64,000 nt of DNA from Casuarius casuarius (GCA_003342895.1 PTFA01000011.1:8705081-8769080); one strand, 5' to 3'. Counted from the stretch's first letter, positions 1 through 13,059 are shown. Notes: generated by a model not told the origin, from the sequence alone. Program-made: numbers and translations.

Positions 1-2980
1 AAATGCCAGCAGGACTTCGCACGGGATATAAAGCAAAGCTTGTATGTGCTCTTTTGCCAGATGGTGACTTAAAATGATTCTTCCTGAAAATCTTAAATGC
101 TTTTTCTCCCTTTTAGTGTGTGCATGCATGTGCATGTTTGCTTTCTGTTGTTTGCCTAAAGTAGTGATGCTAACACAACATACTGTAGATTAAGGCTTCA
201 GGGAGCTAAAGTAAGCGTGAAGCTTAGCCTTTAGCTAAACATCACCACTGAGCTAATCTACAATTTACAATGATCCATCACGAATATTTACAAGTAGGCA
301 GAGTGCAGCACAAAATTAAACAGCATATGGGTACAGTTATCCCTGTTAAAATGGCCAACGTGCCTCGTATTGTGTATGGAAGATAACTGGACAGGTGGTA
401 ATCTGTCTTCCCTGAGCGGAGACAGCTGGTATTTTCCTTGGGCTTCAGTGGTGCTTTTCTGTACGGTCTCACCTACCAGCTGATATCTTGCTTGTTAGGA
501 CAATACAAAGTATATATTAACCCTTTTATCTATTCCTGTGCAATGTCCAAAGGGGAAAGTATCAGACTGCTTGTCCGTAAGCAAGGTGATTTATGCTTAG
601 AGTGTTTCTGGTAATATAAGACTGTGTGCATCTTGTCTTAATGACCTCATTACATTAATTAGTGTGGTGATATTTAGCAGTAGCTATTAGATAAAATCTT
701 GCAGATTATTGGCTATTTAGGATTTTGTCTTTTTTTTAATGCCTGCTGAAATTTGAGATTGAGGGAAAGTTTTAGAATTCTCTCCATCCATTTAATTTAG
801 GACAATCAGAAAGGTCGTACACAAAACGAAATAAAAGTGTTTTGTAACTTTACTTGTATTCAGCCACGTAGCCAGATACTTATGCGTGTGTAACTTTTCC
901 GTTTTAACACATTAATTTGGTTCCCAGCCTGACTATGATGAGTTAGTTGTCGTCCCCCCCCAACCCCCTAGGAGAAATTAGAAGCAGCTATTGTATTACT
1001 CACAGTTGATTTTTTTCTCTTATAGATTGTCTAGGCTGTCTGGGAACTAGATGCTTACAGTCTCAGAAAAGAAGTATTTAGTGTTTCTGTGGGATTGAGT
1101 ATCCTGCTACTTTGCCCAGACACATAGGAGCCAAGTTTACCCATCTCCAAATGTAACTATGTCAAGTTAATTGATAAGATTACTCAGCAGTCAGATTACT
1201 CCATCGCACCTGATGGTGTGGGAAGGCCTGTCAGATCAACTAATCGACTGCTGTAATTGCATCAACTCTGTTACGTCAGGTTGGAGGGAGCTTAGAGAGA
1301 AGCAGTAGTGTAACGAACTTCTTAGTAGGTGTTTCTTCATGTCTTTATTTGTATTTCTTATTTAGAGCAGACAAATTATCCAGTCTAGTGGTCTGTTTCT
1401 GAAACGGGCCAGTGCAGTATGCTTCTGTGAAAGTTGAGGGAAACCCTGCTGCAAAACATATATTGCATTTATCGTATACTTTGCAATGGAAAGGAGTGCA
1501 GAGTTCCCGGAAGTGTCACTGGTAGTGACTGAAGTGACTTGGCTGTAAAATACAGTGCTTGCACTGCTGCCCCAAGCTCAGGTCTGTGATGTTCAGACTA
1601 CAAGGGACAGCAGCGTTGTAGGACACAATGTAGACAGGTCGGGAATGGAGAGGATGTTCCATGGGTTATCATCACAGAAGTGATAGTTAAAGCCATATCA
1701 GTAAAACCAACTAGCACCAATCCTGGAGGAAGGAAGAGAAAGGAGAGGATCTATTGAAGAATGAGACAGGCTGGGGTGAGAGGGATGCAAGGACCAGAGC
1801 CAAAGGGGGGCTGCCATTCTGCGACTTTATGCACAAGTTCATCCTCAGTGCTACCATATAGTCCAGATTATGTTCTACAGTTGGGGATGAACCAAGAATC
1901 TTCATGTATTTAAAAGTCTGTTGTTTTTTTTTTTTAAATTTATTTATATAAGAAAACTGTTTTATGCTTGGATTCTTTTTCTGAGTAAAAAAATGAATTA
2001 ATATAGTAAACTGTAGTAAATGAATGTGAAAAACTAGATCTGGACTTAGAAGAGTTTTGTACAGAATAGGAGCATGAACTTTGTGAAATTCTAGTGCAGT
2101 CGATTGAAGGAGAGTGCTTGTCAAGACTTCAATTTCTAATAAAGATTAGAAGAGTAAATGCAGAAATTCTTCAGAAATTTTGATAATTAACTTTAGAACT
2201 AGAAACTTTCATATTAATCAAGCAAGTGGAAGCTTGGAAGTCTTCAATAACAGGCAAATGTAATATCTTATAAAAGAATTGAAATATGTGCTTTAATGGC
2301 CTCACTTGGAATAAAAGGATTACCTAGGGAGTCTGTAATGGAGGAGATAAAATTAAATTGCTCAGCAAAATTAACAGTTTTGCCAACATTTTCCCTGGTT
2401 AATTGCCAACTGGTAAGGTTTTTTCTTTTAATTTAGGATTAGAAGAAAGGTAAGTGTAAAGAACTACTGAAACTAACCTTCACTCTAGAAAATGATTGTA
2501 AATATGGTTTTCTTCTAAATGGGTTTCAGATTAAATTAAATTAGAAAATGTCAGCATAGTTTTCAAGTTCAGGAGTGAATTCCAAATTTTTCAAGTCAAT
2601 CTCTGAAAAATATTATCAAAGAAGTATTTTTTTCATCTTTAACATGAATCTGCCTGGAACAGAAAGATTAATTTTAGTTTGATTGAATAAATGGAAATAC
2701 AGGCCTTTTTCATATCACAAAAGAGATTTTTGGGTTTTAAACATACTTAAATTAAAGTGTACCTGCATAAATAGTTATAGTATGATTGTGGGTTGTTTTG
2801 TAGTATCACTATTTTTCAAATGACAAATTGTTTTGAAACCTAATTCAATGGTAGAAGAAATATTTTCTGCTTGATGTGTAAATATATTTTGGTGATACAT
2901 TCTACTGACTGTTCTACTAAAGTTTCTGGGAATAAATAACGTTACACAATCCCTTCTCCAGTGTTACAGTGCTGAAGTGA
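1..2980. other. AT-rich non-coding DNA, no gene seen
   Basis: This stretch holds only short open frames. The largest, 137 codons on the minus strand at 1711-2124, crosses a T-rich tract, has low-complexity composition and lacks a recognisable domain, so I treat it as chance. A C-rich run lies at about 954-968. I see no tRNA, rRNA or recognisable transposon here. Confidence 0.7.
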
Positions 2981-2984
2981 CTTT

Positions 2985-3190
2985 TTAATTCCGATTGCCC
3001 CAGATTGTTAGGCGGCTCCTGGCTACCCACGGAGGCGTGAGCAGGACTTTGAGACTCTTCCGGTCGAATGGATTTTGCTTTACTTTAATTGGTTCCAGCA
3101 TGTTAGTCATATGTTTCCTTGGAAAACTTTCAGGGCAGTTACTGCCGTTCCCCCACCCGCTTGATTATTGCTCCCAGATCCACATTTAGC
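2985..3190. other. GC-richer island with several CpGs, function unknown
   Basis: This 200-base block is clearly richer in G+C and CpG than its AT-rich flanks. A 64-codon plus-strand frame (2995-3189) opens with a non-ATG codon and resembles no family I know. The composition could mark a conserved element, an old exon remnant or an unrecognised repeat. I cannot choose between these. Confidence 0.2.
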
Positions 3191-4112
3191 AGCTTTTTTC
3201 CTAGGCCTGAAAATATCTGTACTGTTCTGTCCATGTATTTTTCTCCCATATATGATGAGCTATCATGACAAAAATTTCCATCCTTCTTTATTTTTAAAAG
3301 TAACATTAGAAACATCTCCTTTTGTGTCTAGGCTCCTGAGATAAATTCTGATTGATTTTAATGTCCAATATTTCATGAGCCACTGCACTTGGATGCTAAT
3401 AATGTTCAGTGCTGCTTGAAAGCTGGGGTTTGGCCTTAAAAGAGAGAATAAAGTGAAAGCAGTAGTTGATAGATTTAGTCCTTTATGCTTTGCTAGTTGC
3501 AAAAATCAAGGTTGGAATTTATCTGACAAATCACAGCAAACTAGTAACAAAAATGATACAATTTTAAGGCCTGCAGTCCTATCAGTTCCATTGTAAGGAA
3601 TATAATAAGACATTAGAAATCTAAAATTTCCAAAGAGTTTTTGGTGTATTGCTTTATTTTATATCTCTGATTTAAAACATGTCCAATTTTAATGCTATCT
3701 TGCTTTTGCTTTTATTTGTCTTTTAGACTAGCAGCCTTGCTTCATCCTATTCCAGGGAAGCCTCAGCCTTGGACTAATATAACTCTATTTTCATTATAGA
3801 ATAATTTACTCAGAGTTCACAGAGATGGAAGTTTATAACTGGAATAAAACATTGAAATCTATAGTCTGTCGTGACAAGATTACAGTAGTCATGGGTTTTT
3901 CTCATTGCATTTTTGCTTATAGGATTGCTTGGCATGCAGTGCTGGAAATGCAAACTTGAGGAATAATTCATTTTTTAAATTAGTCAAAAGGATATTTTGG
4001 CTTTGCAGAACATCATGAATATTGCATTTTAATTAAAAGGAGGTGTCCTCATTCCTGTATTGTAAGAACATGCAAGGTCACTGCTATTTTCATTTGAATT
4101 CATATATTTCAG

Positions 4113-4440
4113 TTGGTCAGTATGCACAAATATGTATCCACTGAAAGCACAGTCGGTGAAAATTTACTCCATTATTATTCTCAAAGGAACATGGCTGTAA
4201 CAAGAACAACAGTCACATTCATTCAAGGAGTCTCAGAAATATCTATGTTTAGTTTCACAAACCTAAAATATAAACAATTTTATCCTAGAAATGATATAGT
4301 CAGGAAAGTGGAGGAGAGTTCAAAGGTGATAAAAGCAGATGCAGTGAAAGGGAACAAAGTAAATGTGAGATGTCTTTTTGAGTTGGTCAACAGTTAAGAG
4401 TTAACTGGATTTTGTAATAAATACACAAGCTAACTCATCA
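4113..4440 (+). other. Possible terminal exon of an unknown transcript (speculative)
   Basis: A pyrimidine-rich, AG-terminated acceptor-like sequence (ending atatatttcag at 4112) stands exactly where a 94-codon open frame begins. The frame ends with TAA at 4395-4397, and an AATAAA polyadenylation-type word follows at about 4415. The first ATG is the fourth codon. A GT-type donor match, AAG followed by gtgata, lies inside the frame near 4326, so an internal exon is also possible. The predicted peptide is rich in Ser, Thr, Val and Lys with no domain, signal peptide or membrane segment that I recognise. Such combinations arise by chance in AT-rich DNA, so this is only a candidate. Confidence 0.15.
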
Positions 4441-4964
4441 CTGAACCCACTTCCACCCACTTGAAAACAGTCCAGATGGCTAGAGAGGTGGTCCCTGACG
4501 ATGTGATGATACATGGGCGAGAACTTTGACCACTGAATTATTGAATGTAAGAAAGCTACATTTCCAAATGTTGTTATATTTGGGAAGAACCCCCATTTTC
4601 TTTTTTAAAGAGAAATCTTCATCACCTAAATCTAGAAGGTTATGGTGTATGATTTCAGTGGTGTGTCATATGCCTAAGTCGCTAAAAGGATGAGATTTCA
4701 CATACTCCCTGTTCAACATTTACTATTTTCAGCAAAATTCTTCTGTCCTGAAAGTTTTAGCAAATAGATAGTCCAAATTCATAAAAGGGCATCAATGCTT
4801 AAAAGAATTCGTAAGCAGATTTTAAATACGAAGTCCAAGAGTGCAGTCCCCAAAACCCTTTTGTGTGAATCCCATTCTGAGCTGTCTCTTTCTCTTACAT
4901 GGTGGAATTGGAAGTGAGGTATAAAGCTTAGGGCACAGAAGTCCACTTTGGAATCTGAGTACTT

Positions 4965-4980
4965 AAAAAAAAAAAAAAAA
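4965..4980. repeat. Poly-A tract (16 A)
   Basis: An uninterrupted run of 16 A follows unique sequence. No retrotransposed body is recognisable upstream, so it is listed as a simple repeat rather than a retrocopy tail. Confidence 0.9.
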
Positions 4981-5131
4981 GTCCTTTTGTGAATCAGATT
5001 TTAATTTTGCATGAGTGCAATATTGAGTGAAATAAGGGCATTGTAGTACTTCTGAATCATTTAGTGTTTCTTTTGCCTAGGCATCCTGACCAAAGAGGTT
5101 TATATTTCAGAGTAAGTCAAATTTCTGATTT

Positions 5132-5177
5132 GCTGAAGTATAGCTATAAGCTCTAAAGCTGAAGTAAAGCTATAAGC
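5132..5177. repeat. Imperfect tandem duplication, 26-bp period
   Basis: A 20-base unit beginning gctgaagta occurs at 5132-5151 and again at 5158-5177 with one base difference. It looks like a local slippage duplication. Confidence 0.8.
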
Positions 5178-5781
5178 CACTCGAAATAAGTTTTATTTGT
5201 GGATTCACCATCTATGATACCTGACAAATCATTAAGGCTTTCATGAAGTGTCTGTGTTGGGGGAATGAAGCCACAGTCGGTGACAAGCTTTATGGTTCTC
5301 CTATGCATAACAAGTTATTTAACGTATTCCATTTTAATTGTTATCTTGGAGTCAATCGTAATCTCACACTGCAGCTACTGACAGGAATGATCAGTTATGT
5401 GGATGGTGTTTTGCAAAATTGCAAATTCACAATACATCTCTCTTCAATGGCAGCAATGTTTAGCAGCTGATTAGCTTTTGGACTATGCCTTCTGGTCAGT
5501 AGATACTGGGAAAGGCAGCCAGCCTAGCTGATTTGCAGATGTATAATAGTCAGGATGAGCACTGCAGTATAACTGAGACAAAACACAATAGAATAAAATA
5601 GCATTTAGAGCAGGCTTTCATTAACTGTGGGGTTAAAAAGATAATTAAAATGAGATTAGAAAAGAAATAAATTTGATTTTTTGCTCAGTAATCTATCACA
5701 AAGTATCCTTTACCATTAATTTTGATGTTGTTGAAGTGAATTTAAAAATAGCAATTTCCTCAATTTATATTTGAGGAAAAA

Positions 5782-5823
5782 TAAGCATACATCTAGAGAC
5801 TGTAAGCATACATCTAGAGACTG
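5782..5823. repeat. Perfect tandem duplication, 21-bp unit x2
   Basis: The 21-base unit starting taagcatacatc is present twice, head to tail and identical, at 5782-5802 and 5803-5823. Identity suggests a recent duplication or an assembly duplication. Confidence 0.95.
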
Positions 5824-6336
5824 TATTGCATGTTTTCATCTATGCTATAGAGTTCTTAATTAAAATGTGTATCATGTATAATATATTGGCAACACCATGT
5901 AGTATGTTGTCCAGGGTTACAGTTTCTGAGTTTTTGCTCAGATTGGATGACTAAATATTACTTTAGTGAAGAAAATGGAATGGAATATAAGTTTAGAGCC
6001 TTTGTAGAAATTTTCGAGAGTTTAAGAGCTGAATGAGTGAGAAAAGGTTTTGATAACTCAGTCAAATGGTAGGATTGGTAGGAATTACTACTTAGGGGCT
6101 ATGGGTTAGTATAACTGGAAAGTATAGATCAGGCTGGAAAGTTATCACTCCGTGAGTGTGAAAGCTGGGCTAGTTCAGGTTAGACTAGGACTGGAGGTAT
6201 TTCTTACCAAGGGTGTGTTGATAATATAGAGAATGGAATATAAAATGAGTGCTTGTCAGGAGAACCTATTTTCTGTTTTAACTTCCTTTCCCTCTCCTTT
6301 ACCACACTTTTTATGATAACCCACTGAATGTGAAAG

Positions 6337-6500
6337 AGCTGTGATGGATCAGGCCAGAAGTCCAGCCAGCCTCTATTGAATGTTTAGGGGAAAAGTGTAA
6401 GAAACTTCAGGATGCTGGGACACTTTCCCTACCTCTGGTATTTTAACCAAAACTGTATTGTAGCTGAAGCCTTACTGATGGAGAGTACATAGAAGGATTG
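6337..6500 (-). mobile_element. Decayed CR1 LINE 3'-end fragment (probable)
   Basis: The plus strand resembles the reverse complement of the 3' region of old amniote CR1 elements. A ggatcaggccag word and the agtcca and agcc words after it sit in the order expected for the segment read as 'gggtcagaccaaaggtcc...tctagccc'. The match is weak and broken, consistent with an ancient insertion. It carries no open reading frame of its own. The 24.05-kb element, which shows the same segment in the opposite orientation, supports the reading. Confidence 0.4.
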
Positions 6501-6886
6501 CCCTACTCTACCTTCCAAGCTACGTTCTTGTCTATATATTCTCACAACAGCACCGTATTATTGACTCATGCTCTTATCCTCTACAGGTCCAGACTCTTAA
6601 GATTCCAGATTATACAAAGAGTCAGGACACTGGAAGAAAACAGTGACAGATCTGCATCACTCCTAGATCTGTAATTGTACAGAAAAGATCTGTTTTACTC
6701 TGTGAGCTCACACACCTGGCAGTCTTGCTTGTCGATACATGTCAGTACATGAGGACCATACAAAAAGTTTTGGTTGCAGGAAATTAGCAGAGTTTGAATG
6801 AGTTCATGTTCAAACTAGTTCAATCTCTTGAATGTGTTCAGTCAAAAAGCTGAATGTACGTATACTATGTGATTATTGTAGCAGAA

Positions 6887-7032
6887 CAGTGGTTTCCAAA
6901 CTTATCCTCATTTTTCCCATGCGTTCAACGCACGTGGCTGGGCACATGGCCGGGCATGAGTTTGTACTTGTACCTTATGTTAGTGCTGCGGTTGTTAGCC
7001 AAGGAAGCAGAGTTTGGGAATTTTAGCAGTTG
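6887..7032. mobile_element. Possible ancient non-autonomous hAT (Charlie-like) element
   Basis: The bases at 6887-6901, cagtggtttccaaac, resemble the conserved terminal inverted repeat of hAT-Charlie DNA transposons (family consensus about CAGTGGTTCTCAAACTT). A degraded inverted counterpart may lie at 7011-7032 (agtttgggaa followed by cagttg), which would give an element of about 146 bp. No matching 8-bp target-site duplication is visible, so the assignment rests on one good terminus only. Confidence 0.2.
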
Positions 7033-7639
7033 AGTACCCATAAACATAATGATTAATTCATCTGTCCTGGAAAATGTACAATTTTTTGTGACGGAGTTTG
7101 TGTTGGGAGGCAGGATGAAAGAGTCAGTCTAATTATAGAAAACGCAACCTTAAAAACTTTATCTGATACACTGAGCCATACTTAATTTTGCTGGCGTTAA
7201 CACATGGCATACAAAGCTTTGATCAAAGGGATCACAAGGAAATAAATAACACTTAAAGTAAATTCTTGATTGTCTTTTTTGCAGGTAGTATTTGGGTTTG
7301 CATGTGATGAAAATGTGTTTTTAAGATGATAGAGTCTAATTGGCTATTTAGTTATTGTTTTAGTAGAGAAAAATAAGAAAGGCCCTCTCCCTCTAACTCC
7401 TTCTGTGACCTTCTATGATGTTACAGATTTCTTTTGACTGGATACTCACCGTCTATTTCCCATTTATAGTAAAGCTTACTTAAATCTGCATTTATTTATA
7501 GGCAAGTTTAATATTCTTTGTTCTATTCAATTTGTCCATTTTAGGTAAGAGGCTTCATTCTGGCCATTAGGCCTAATTTATTGCTCAGTGGCCTGTGAAA
7601 TGACTAAGTGAATATTCCCTAATTTCTGGTGCCCAGGTG

Positions 7640-7745
7640 TTGAAGTTATATTAAGTGCTACAGTAATTTGCATTAATTGGCAAGCTGTCTTCAAAGAAAT
7701 GCCAAACAGTTAAGCAATAATTTAGGAAAATATTTAAGCACATGT
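7640..7745. promoter_or_regulatory. Candidate non-coding element with POU octamer and homeodomain words
   Basis: An exact octamer ATTTGCAT (7666-7673) runs directly into a TAATTG homeodomain core (7674-7679) within a repeat-free stretch. POU/homeodomain composites are typical of developmental enhancers, but single motifs are common by chance in AT-rich DNA. Regulatory function is inference. Confidence 0.2.
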
Positions 7746-7749
7746 ATAT

Positions 7750-9800
7750 GTCAGTTTGAAATCAAAGAGTTTTAAGTATGCGAAGCTTACTACCAAGTGT
7801 GTATCCAAGTGTTTTGCTTAACAGGATCAAATTGGTAAATTGGAGCATGAAAGACTAGCACTGAAATATTTTGCTGACAAATCCATCCTTTACAGTTATG
7901 ATTTAGACCAATTTCATTTTTAGTTACACAGTGAAAGAAATCATGGTAGTTTGCTGGCGTTGTTGTGCTTGTATTATTGGTAAAATAGAACTTTTATCTA
8001 AGCAGGTGCATAAGAAATCTGAGTAAATCTCTCTTCTCTCAATATTTATATAAAAATTATTTTCAGTGATTTTATTCACTCGGTGATTTTCATCAGCAGC
8101 TCTGACCTGCTTTTAAAAACAGATCATGATTAATGATGATTATTATTGATTGCATTATATGAAATACAATAAAACCTTGCACAACTTGATTTGAAAATGT
8201 TGTTATTGAAATTATCTCAATGACTGTCACAGCATATCAAAAAGAGAAATAGTGGCTTAATGTTAAAAAATAAAGTATACTTTTTGAGTGGAATGGGAAA
8301 TGTTCCAGAAGGCCTACCTCTAGGTAACCAATAATAAAAGAATTTTGGGGGGTTTTGCTTGGGTTTTTACTTGTTCTATTTTTTTAAGGAGTAATCAAAC
8401 AATATTTGCAAGATACAAAATGACAGATAGAGATAGCAACTTAATGTTGATACTAATCAAGACCAGAATTAAAAAAAAAATCATAATAAGTAAATCTAAT
8501 TCAGAGATAATTAAGGCCAACTTTTGCTTATCTTTTTATTTTTTCCTGTCTTCAGTGCATTTTTTCTCTCTCTAATAAATTATTAACATCAGTGTTTATA
8601 AATTTCTTCCCATCTTTTGTCTTCTGCATATTTGTAATGATTATTATCCATGGATAAATAGAATATGAGAACTGATTTTGTGAAAAATTAGCCTTTCATA
8701 ATGTGGATTTTAAGACAATGTGAAGAAATGCTTTATATCCAGATAGACCTAGCTTAAATTAGGGTTTTGATTCAGCACAAAGCTAATTACAATTATGTAG
8801 ATCTCTTAGAAAAACAGTAATGTAAAATCGTAGTAAAAATATTTTGGTCCAGACTGGGTGGAGGTTTAAGGTTATCCAATGTGTACTAGAGACAACAGAG
8901 GATAAGGCAAAGGAAATCAATTATTTGTACTAGTTTTATAAATCTCTCTTTATTGCCTAACCTTTTCAAACAAGAAATGGATTTATCCTCTGTGGAGACA
9001 GTAGTATAAATAATGTCATTCTCTGGCTAGAAATGGTTCTAAAGTCCTTTCTTGATCTGAAATAGGATTGCTTAATTCTAAACATGTTCTGTTCCAATAC
9101 ATACACCCTTAACTAGATTAAAAAAAACCTATCGAGGCTTAACTTACCTAGCCTTAAAAATACTTGTCAATAAATATGTTTCCTTTGGACCAATTTAATA
9201 GTTATAGCATGATACAGTTATTGGTGTGTTTAGTTGCTCTTGATGACTTTTGATGTTTGGGATTTTTTCTGAATACCAAGCTCGCTTTTTCTTTTTGAGC
9301 TTGGTAAAAATATTACAGATGACCTTTGAATGAAAGACTGTAGTTACTCCCTTTAATTAATAGGAAAATTGTTTAGTCTGTAAAGGCTGGACGATAGTGA
9401 CTCTAGAAAAAAAGTCAAATTTTTCTGAAGTCTACTTTAAGTCATGGCTGAAGAAACTGAGCAGCATATTTGCCTTCCCTTGGATATGGCCGTTAAGCAA
9501 TGCATTTTTTTGTTTTGTTTTATTAGACCAATTTGGGGAGGGAGGAGGCACTAAAGGGAAAAATTGACTTAATGAGAGAAAGGAAAGAAGCATGAAAATG
9601 TATCTATAAAGCAAAACTTGGGCAATCACAGAAGTTATTAGAGTAGACACTTGCTGGGGTCTAATTTACCAAAGGTAAGGGTGTCAAGAAATGATAGCTA
9701 ATGCATCTTCTGTATAACAGAAGACAGGAGCCAATTCATGCCTGCCAGGCCTGACACTTCACAAATTTAAATCGCTTCTGTGAGAGAAGATTATTTCCCC
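7750..9800. other. AT-rich non-coding DNA, no gene seen
   Basis: Only short, low-complexity open frames are present, such as 76 codons at 8345-8575 with a non-ATG start and a Lys/Ile-rich run. No recognisable repeat family or structured RNA was seen. Confidence 0.65.
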
Positions 9801-9813
9801 CTACCTTGGAAAA

Positions 9814-9839
9814 TTGTTGTTGTTGTTGTTGTTGTTGTT
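9814..9839. repeat. (TTG)n microsatellite
   Basis: About eight and a half perfect TTG units in a row, likely polymorphic. Confidence 0.95.
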
Positions 9840-10189
9840 CACTTTCAATTCTACAGCATTCCCCACCACACAGACACTAAAAGAAACAAACAAACCCACC
9901 TTTCTGTTCATTGGAGATGGCGGGGGGGGTTTTGAAGTAAATAGTACTGGTTTAAAATCACAACTATGGACTTCCTTGCTGAATTTTGATTAGTTCATAG
10001 CCTTTGGTGTTTCACAATTTTGAAAAAGCCCTTTCAAATAGCAGTGCTTCGACAAAGGTATTTTAGTCTTTTTAATGATTTTTTTCAAAATTTCTTCACT
10101 GGTGAAGTGCTATGTTTAACACAAGTCAGGACTTTCATATTCCTATAATGTATGCCACTGGAGTAACATAGTCTAACGACATGTCACTA

Positions 10190-10350
10190 GCTGATTAACT
10201 TTCTGTGCCTCTCAGCGGTGATGGTCACTTTTCACAGCTGTCATGTCCTAATGAAACTCTGTGAAAATGACCTGTTGTGCAAGTGAATTTTGACTTTCCG
10301 TTCTCACTCCTACAGAGGCAATGGCTTCTGGGTCCTGGAGATCTTGCTCC
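10190..10350. other. Candidate conserved non-coding block
   Basis: A repeat-free, more balanced-composition stretch with gctgattaac and cctaatgaaa homeodomain-type cores and mixed G+C content stands out from AT-rich flanks. It has no sustained open frame. Conservation cannot be tested from one sequence. Confidence 0.15.
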
Positions 10351-10859
10351 AGCAAACATGCTGTATAGTATTACTAACTGGAATAAACCTGCGGTTTCTG
10401 TGTAAAATTCCAGTATATTAAATTTGATTTATATATTGAGCAATTTCCACTTAGTTATCTAACAATAGTCAGCAAGAAGAATATTGGGCAAGAAATTGGA
10501 TATTTTTGAAGGCCTCTCCTTTGTTTTTATTTTAATCTTTTTTGGTAGATTACATAGGTAATGCAAACGTATTTCTTCTCAGTTTTCAGATTATAGATGT
10601 TTTGAATGATATTTATGAATCATTTTTCATAGACTTGCTCAGTTAAAAAATTCTTTGCAAATGGGAAAACTGAATAATAATTAAACAGTTGTTCTCTTCA
10701 TTGCATCATTTTGTGAATAGATTTCTCCTTTGACCAGCCAATCCCAGATTTTGGTTTTGGTTAGCCTTGCAAGTCACATCTGCAAACTCTGGAACCATGT
10801 ATCTAAAACAAGAAAATTTGAGTAATTAGTTTCTTTTTCTGTCAGCGTTTTACTTAATT

Positions 10860-10872
10860 AAAAAAAAAAAAA
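10860..10872. repeat. Poly-A tract (13 A)
   Basis: Simple A run inside AT-rich DNA, with no retrocopy body recognisable beside it. Confidence 0.85.
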
Positions 10873-13059
10873 CAAACAGTTGATAAGAGGAAGAAACTTT
10901 CTCCTAATTCCTAGTCCAAAAAAGATTATATGTAAAAGCCAAGAGAAACAGTGATAAGTACTTACAGATAAATGGACTGTTGAGGGAACATTCAATAAAG
11001 CAGAACAGCAGCATCCAGGAGATGCAGAAGCCTAATTGCTAACATCACTTTTTAAATTTTGACAATGAAACTTATATTTTAAGAATGATACATTGCCAAG
11101 GGCTTGTTACAGAAACTCATTAGGTTTTAGCTCCTGTAGTGACTTAAAGGTTCTGAAGATAAACTTGAAATTGCTGTTCACTGGCCTCACTTTTGAAGTC
11201 TTCCAACAGCAAGTAAGAGGAGCAAGGACTGCACCTACTTTTATTTTGTCTTTCTGTTTAACTTCATCTGAAACACTCAGGGACAAAAAACTGTCTCACT
11301 TTTGTAAAAGGTTCACCCTCGTTGGACTCCTGGCACAGCTAGGACACGTGCCAATGGGGGGTGAATAAGTCTTATCCATACAGGCATACACACATGCTAG
11401 GCATGTACTTGGGTACAAGGGTACTAGGATGCCTTTTTCAAGTAGGTTTTGAAGCTGACTTAGCTGAGTAAGTTTGGTGTTCCAAGTGAACACTTTTCCT
11501 AGTTTCAAACTTCTTAGGTCAGCTCAGCTTTCTTCTTGCATTTACTGACACATTAAAATACACAAGCCAGGTAAGTGTGTCAACGTGTGATGTTGAACTG
11601 ATTTATTAAACCAGTCTAACTTTGTGTGTGGAGCAGATTTTCAGTTTCCTTAAAGATACTCTGCAGGCAACCTTTTCCCCCCACCTTGATAGTCTATGTT
11701 GGTAGTACCAGAACTGAGAATTAAATCCTGAATTCAAATATATATCCATCAAAATATTTTTGTCCTAAAATTCTGTGATCGCTTGGTTAAAAAAAAAAAA
11801 ATCAGTTCAATGGATTTTTCAGGAATTTATTCTGTTCATGTTGGAAAAGTCCTAGCTTGTCCTAAGGACCTTGCGTGGAATAAAATTAAATATTAATTGA
11901 ACTGTTACATGAAGGCTTGTGTGGTAATATTGATATAATTTCAATAGCCACAGTTATGCATAGCTGCACTTTTAGAGTTCTTGTGGTTAAAATTTAAATT
12001 GCCGTGTCTGCTGGTTTCTGTGTTTTCCTGACGCTCTGATCACATTTCTGTCTATGAAAGCCCAGAAATAATAGCCTTACGCTTTTCAAATTCCCACAGG
12101 TCTCTCTGCTTGCTTTCAGCATTGACTGTTTTTCTTACAAGCAGGAATTCTTTACACTGGCAGAATATGAGGAAAGGCCAGTAGCTACTTTTGTTCTGTT
12201 TTTAAAAGATTATGTTTTATTACTTAATTTATTTCTGTGTTTCTCATACATAGAAATGTTATGGTAGCCTTGATTTATAGGCAGGGTTGGTCGTTTTCCT
12301 ATTACTCTTCTCTGAGTAGTATCAGTAAAATCATCCAAACTTTTCTGTGCCTGAAGTGTATTTCTGTGGTGAATGCTTTCTGTGATGGTTCTCCAATGAC
12401 AGACTAAGTTGAACCTACTATGTATTACTGACGTTGATTCCAGAAATAATAACGGTTCTGGAATTTAGGATCTGTATCACAACTCTTTAAGGTTTGAGCA
12501 TGGTAATCGGATTTCCACTGTAGAAAAATCTTGAACTTGCAGATTTCTTTGTCTACCAGTGAGATAAAAACGTAACTATGTGTACAAGGTATGTGTGCTT
12601 TGAGAAGCTGTACTTGTGACACTGAGTTGACTGTCATGGGATGAACTGTTACAGCATGCGAAAAAAGAATTTCATGCCTATTTGAATACCTTACCTGCCT
12701 TCTGCTTGCTGAAGTATCTCATCAGGTCTTATTTAAATATTCAGTAATCCTGAATAACTTGAAGAAAGTGGCAGATAAATGTGTCTTCCCTCCAAATGCT
12801 GTATTTCTTCTACAAATTTACATCAGCCCAAGTACTGAGATAGGCAAGATCAGTATTTGATTAAAAATGTTCCCTCCTACCCCCCTTTGAGTAAGGCTTA
12901 GTAGCACTGGAAAGAACAGCATATACATTTAGCCATATAAATATCTGAGACAACTATTACAGGATTAGAAAAGGCTATGCAGTTACAAGTTAGTTTACGG
13001 AAGGTTATGTCGATTGGTTGTTTTTGTGTCCCGTTTGACCTCAGTATCAATAAATTAAA

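Noticed and set aside
1711..2124. 137-codon minus-strand frame, the longest in the window
   Set aside because: It crosses a T-rich tract, is rich in Phe/Leu/Lys/Ser runs, has no domain and no splice or promoter context. It is compatible with chance over 64 kb.
4148..5282. Shared word cacagtcggtga in two frames at about 4147 and 5272, hinting at a duplicated gene segment
   Set aside because: Similarity does not extend beyond about 12 bases, so it is coincidence.
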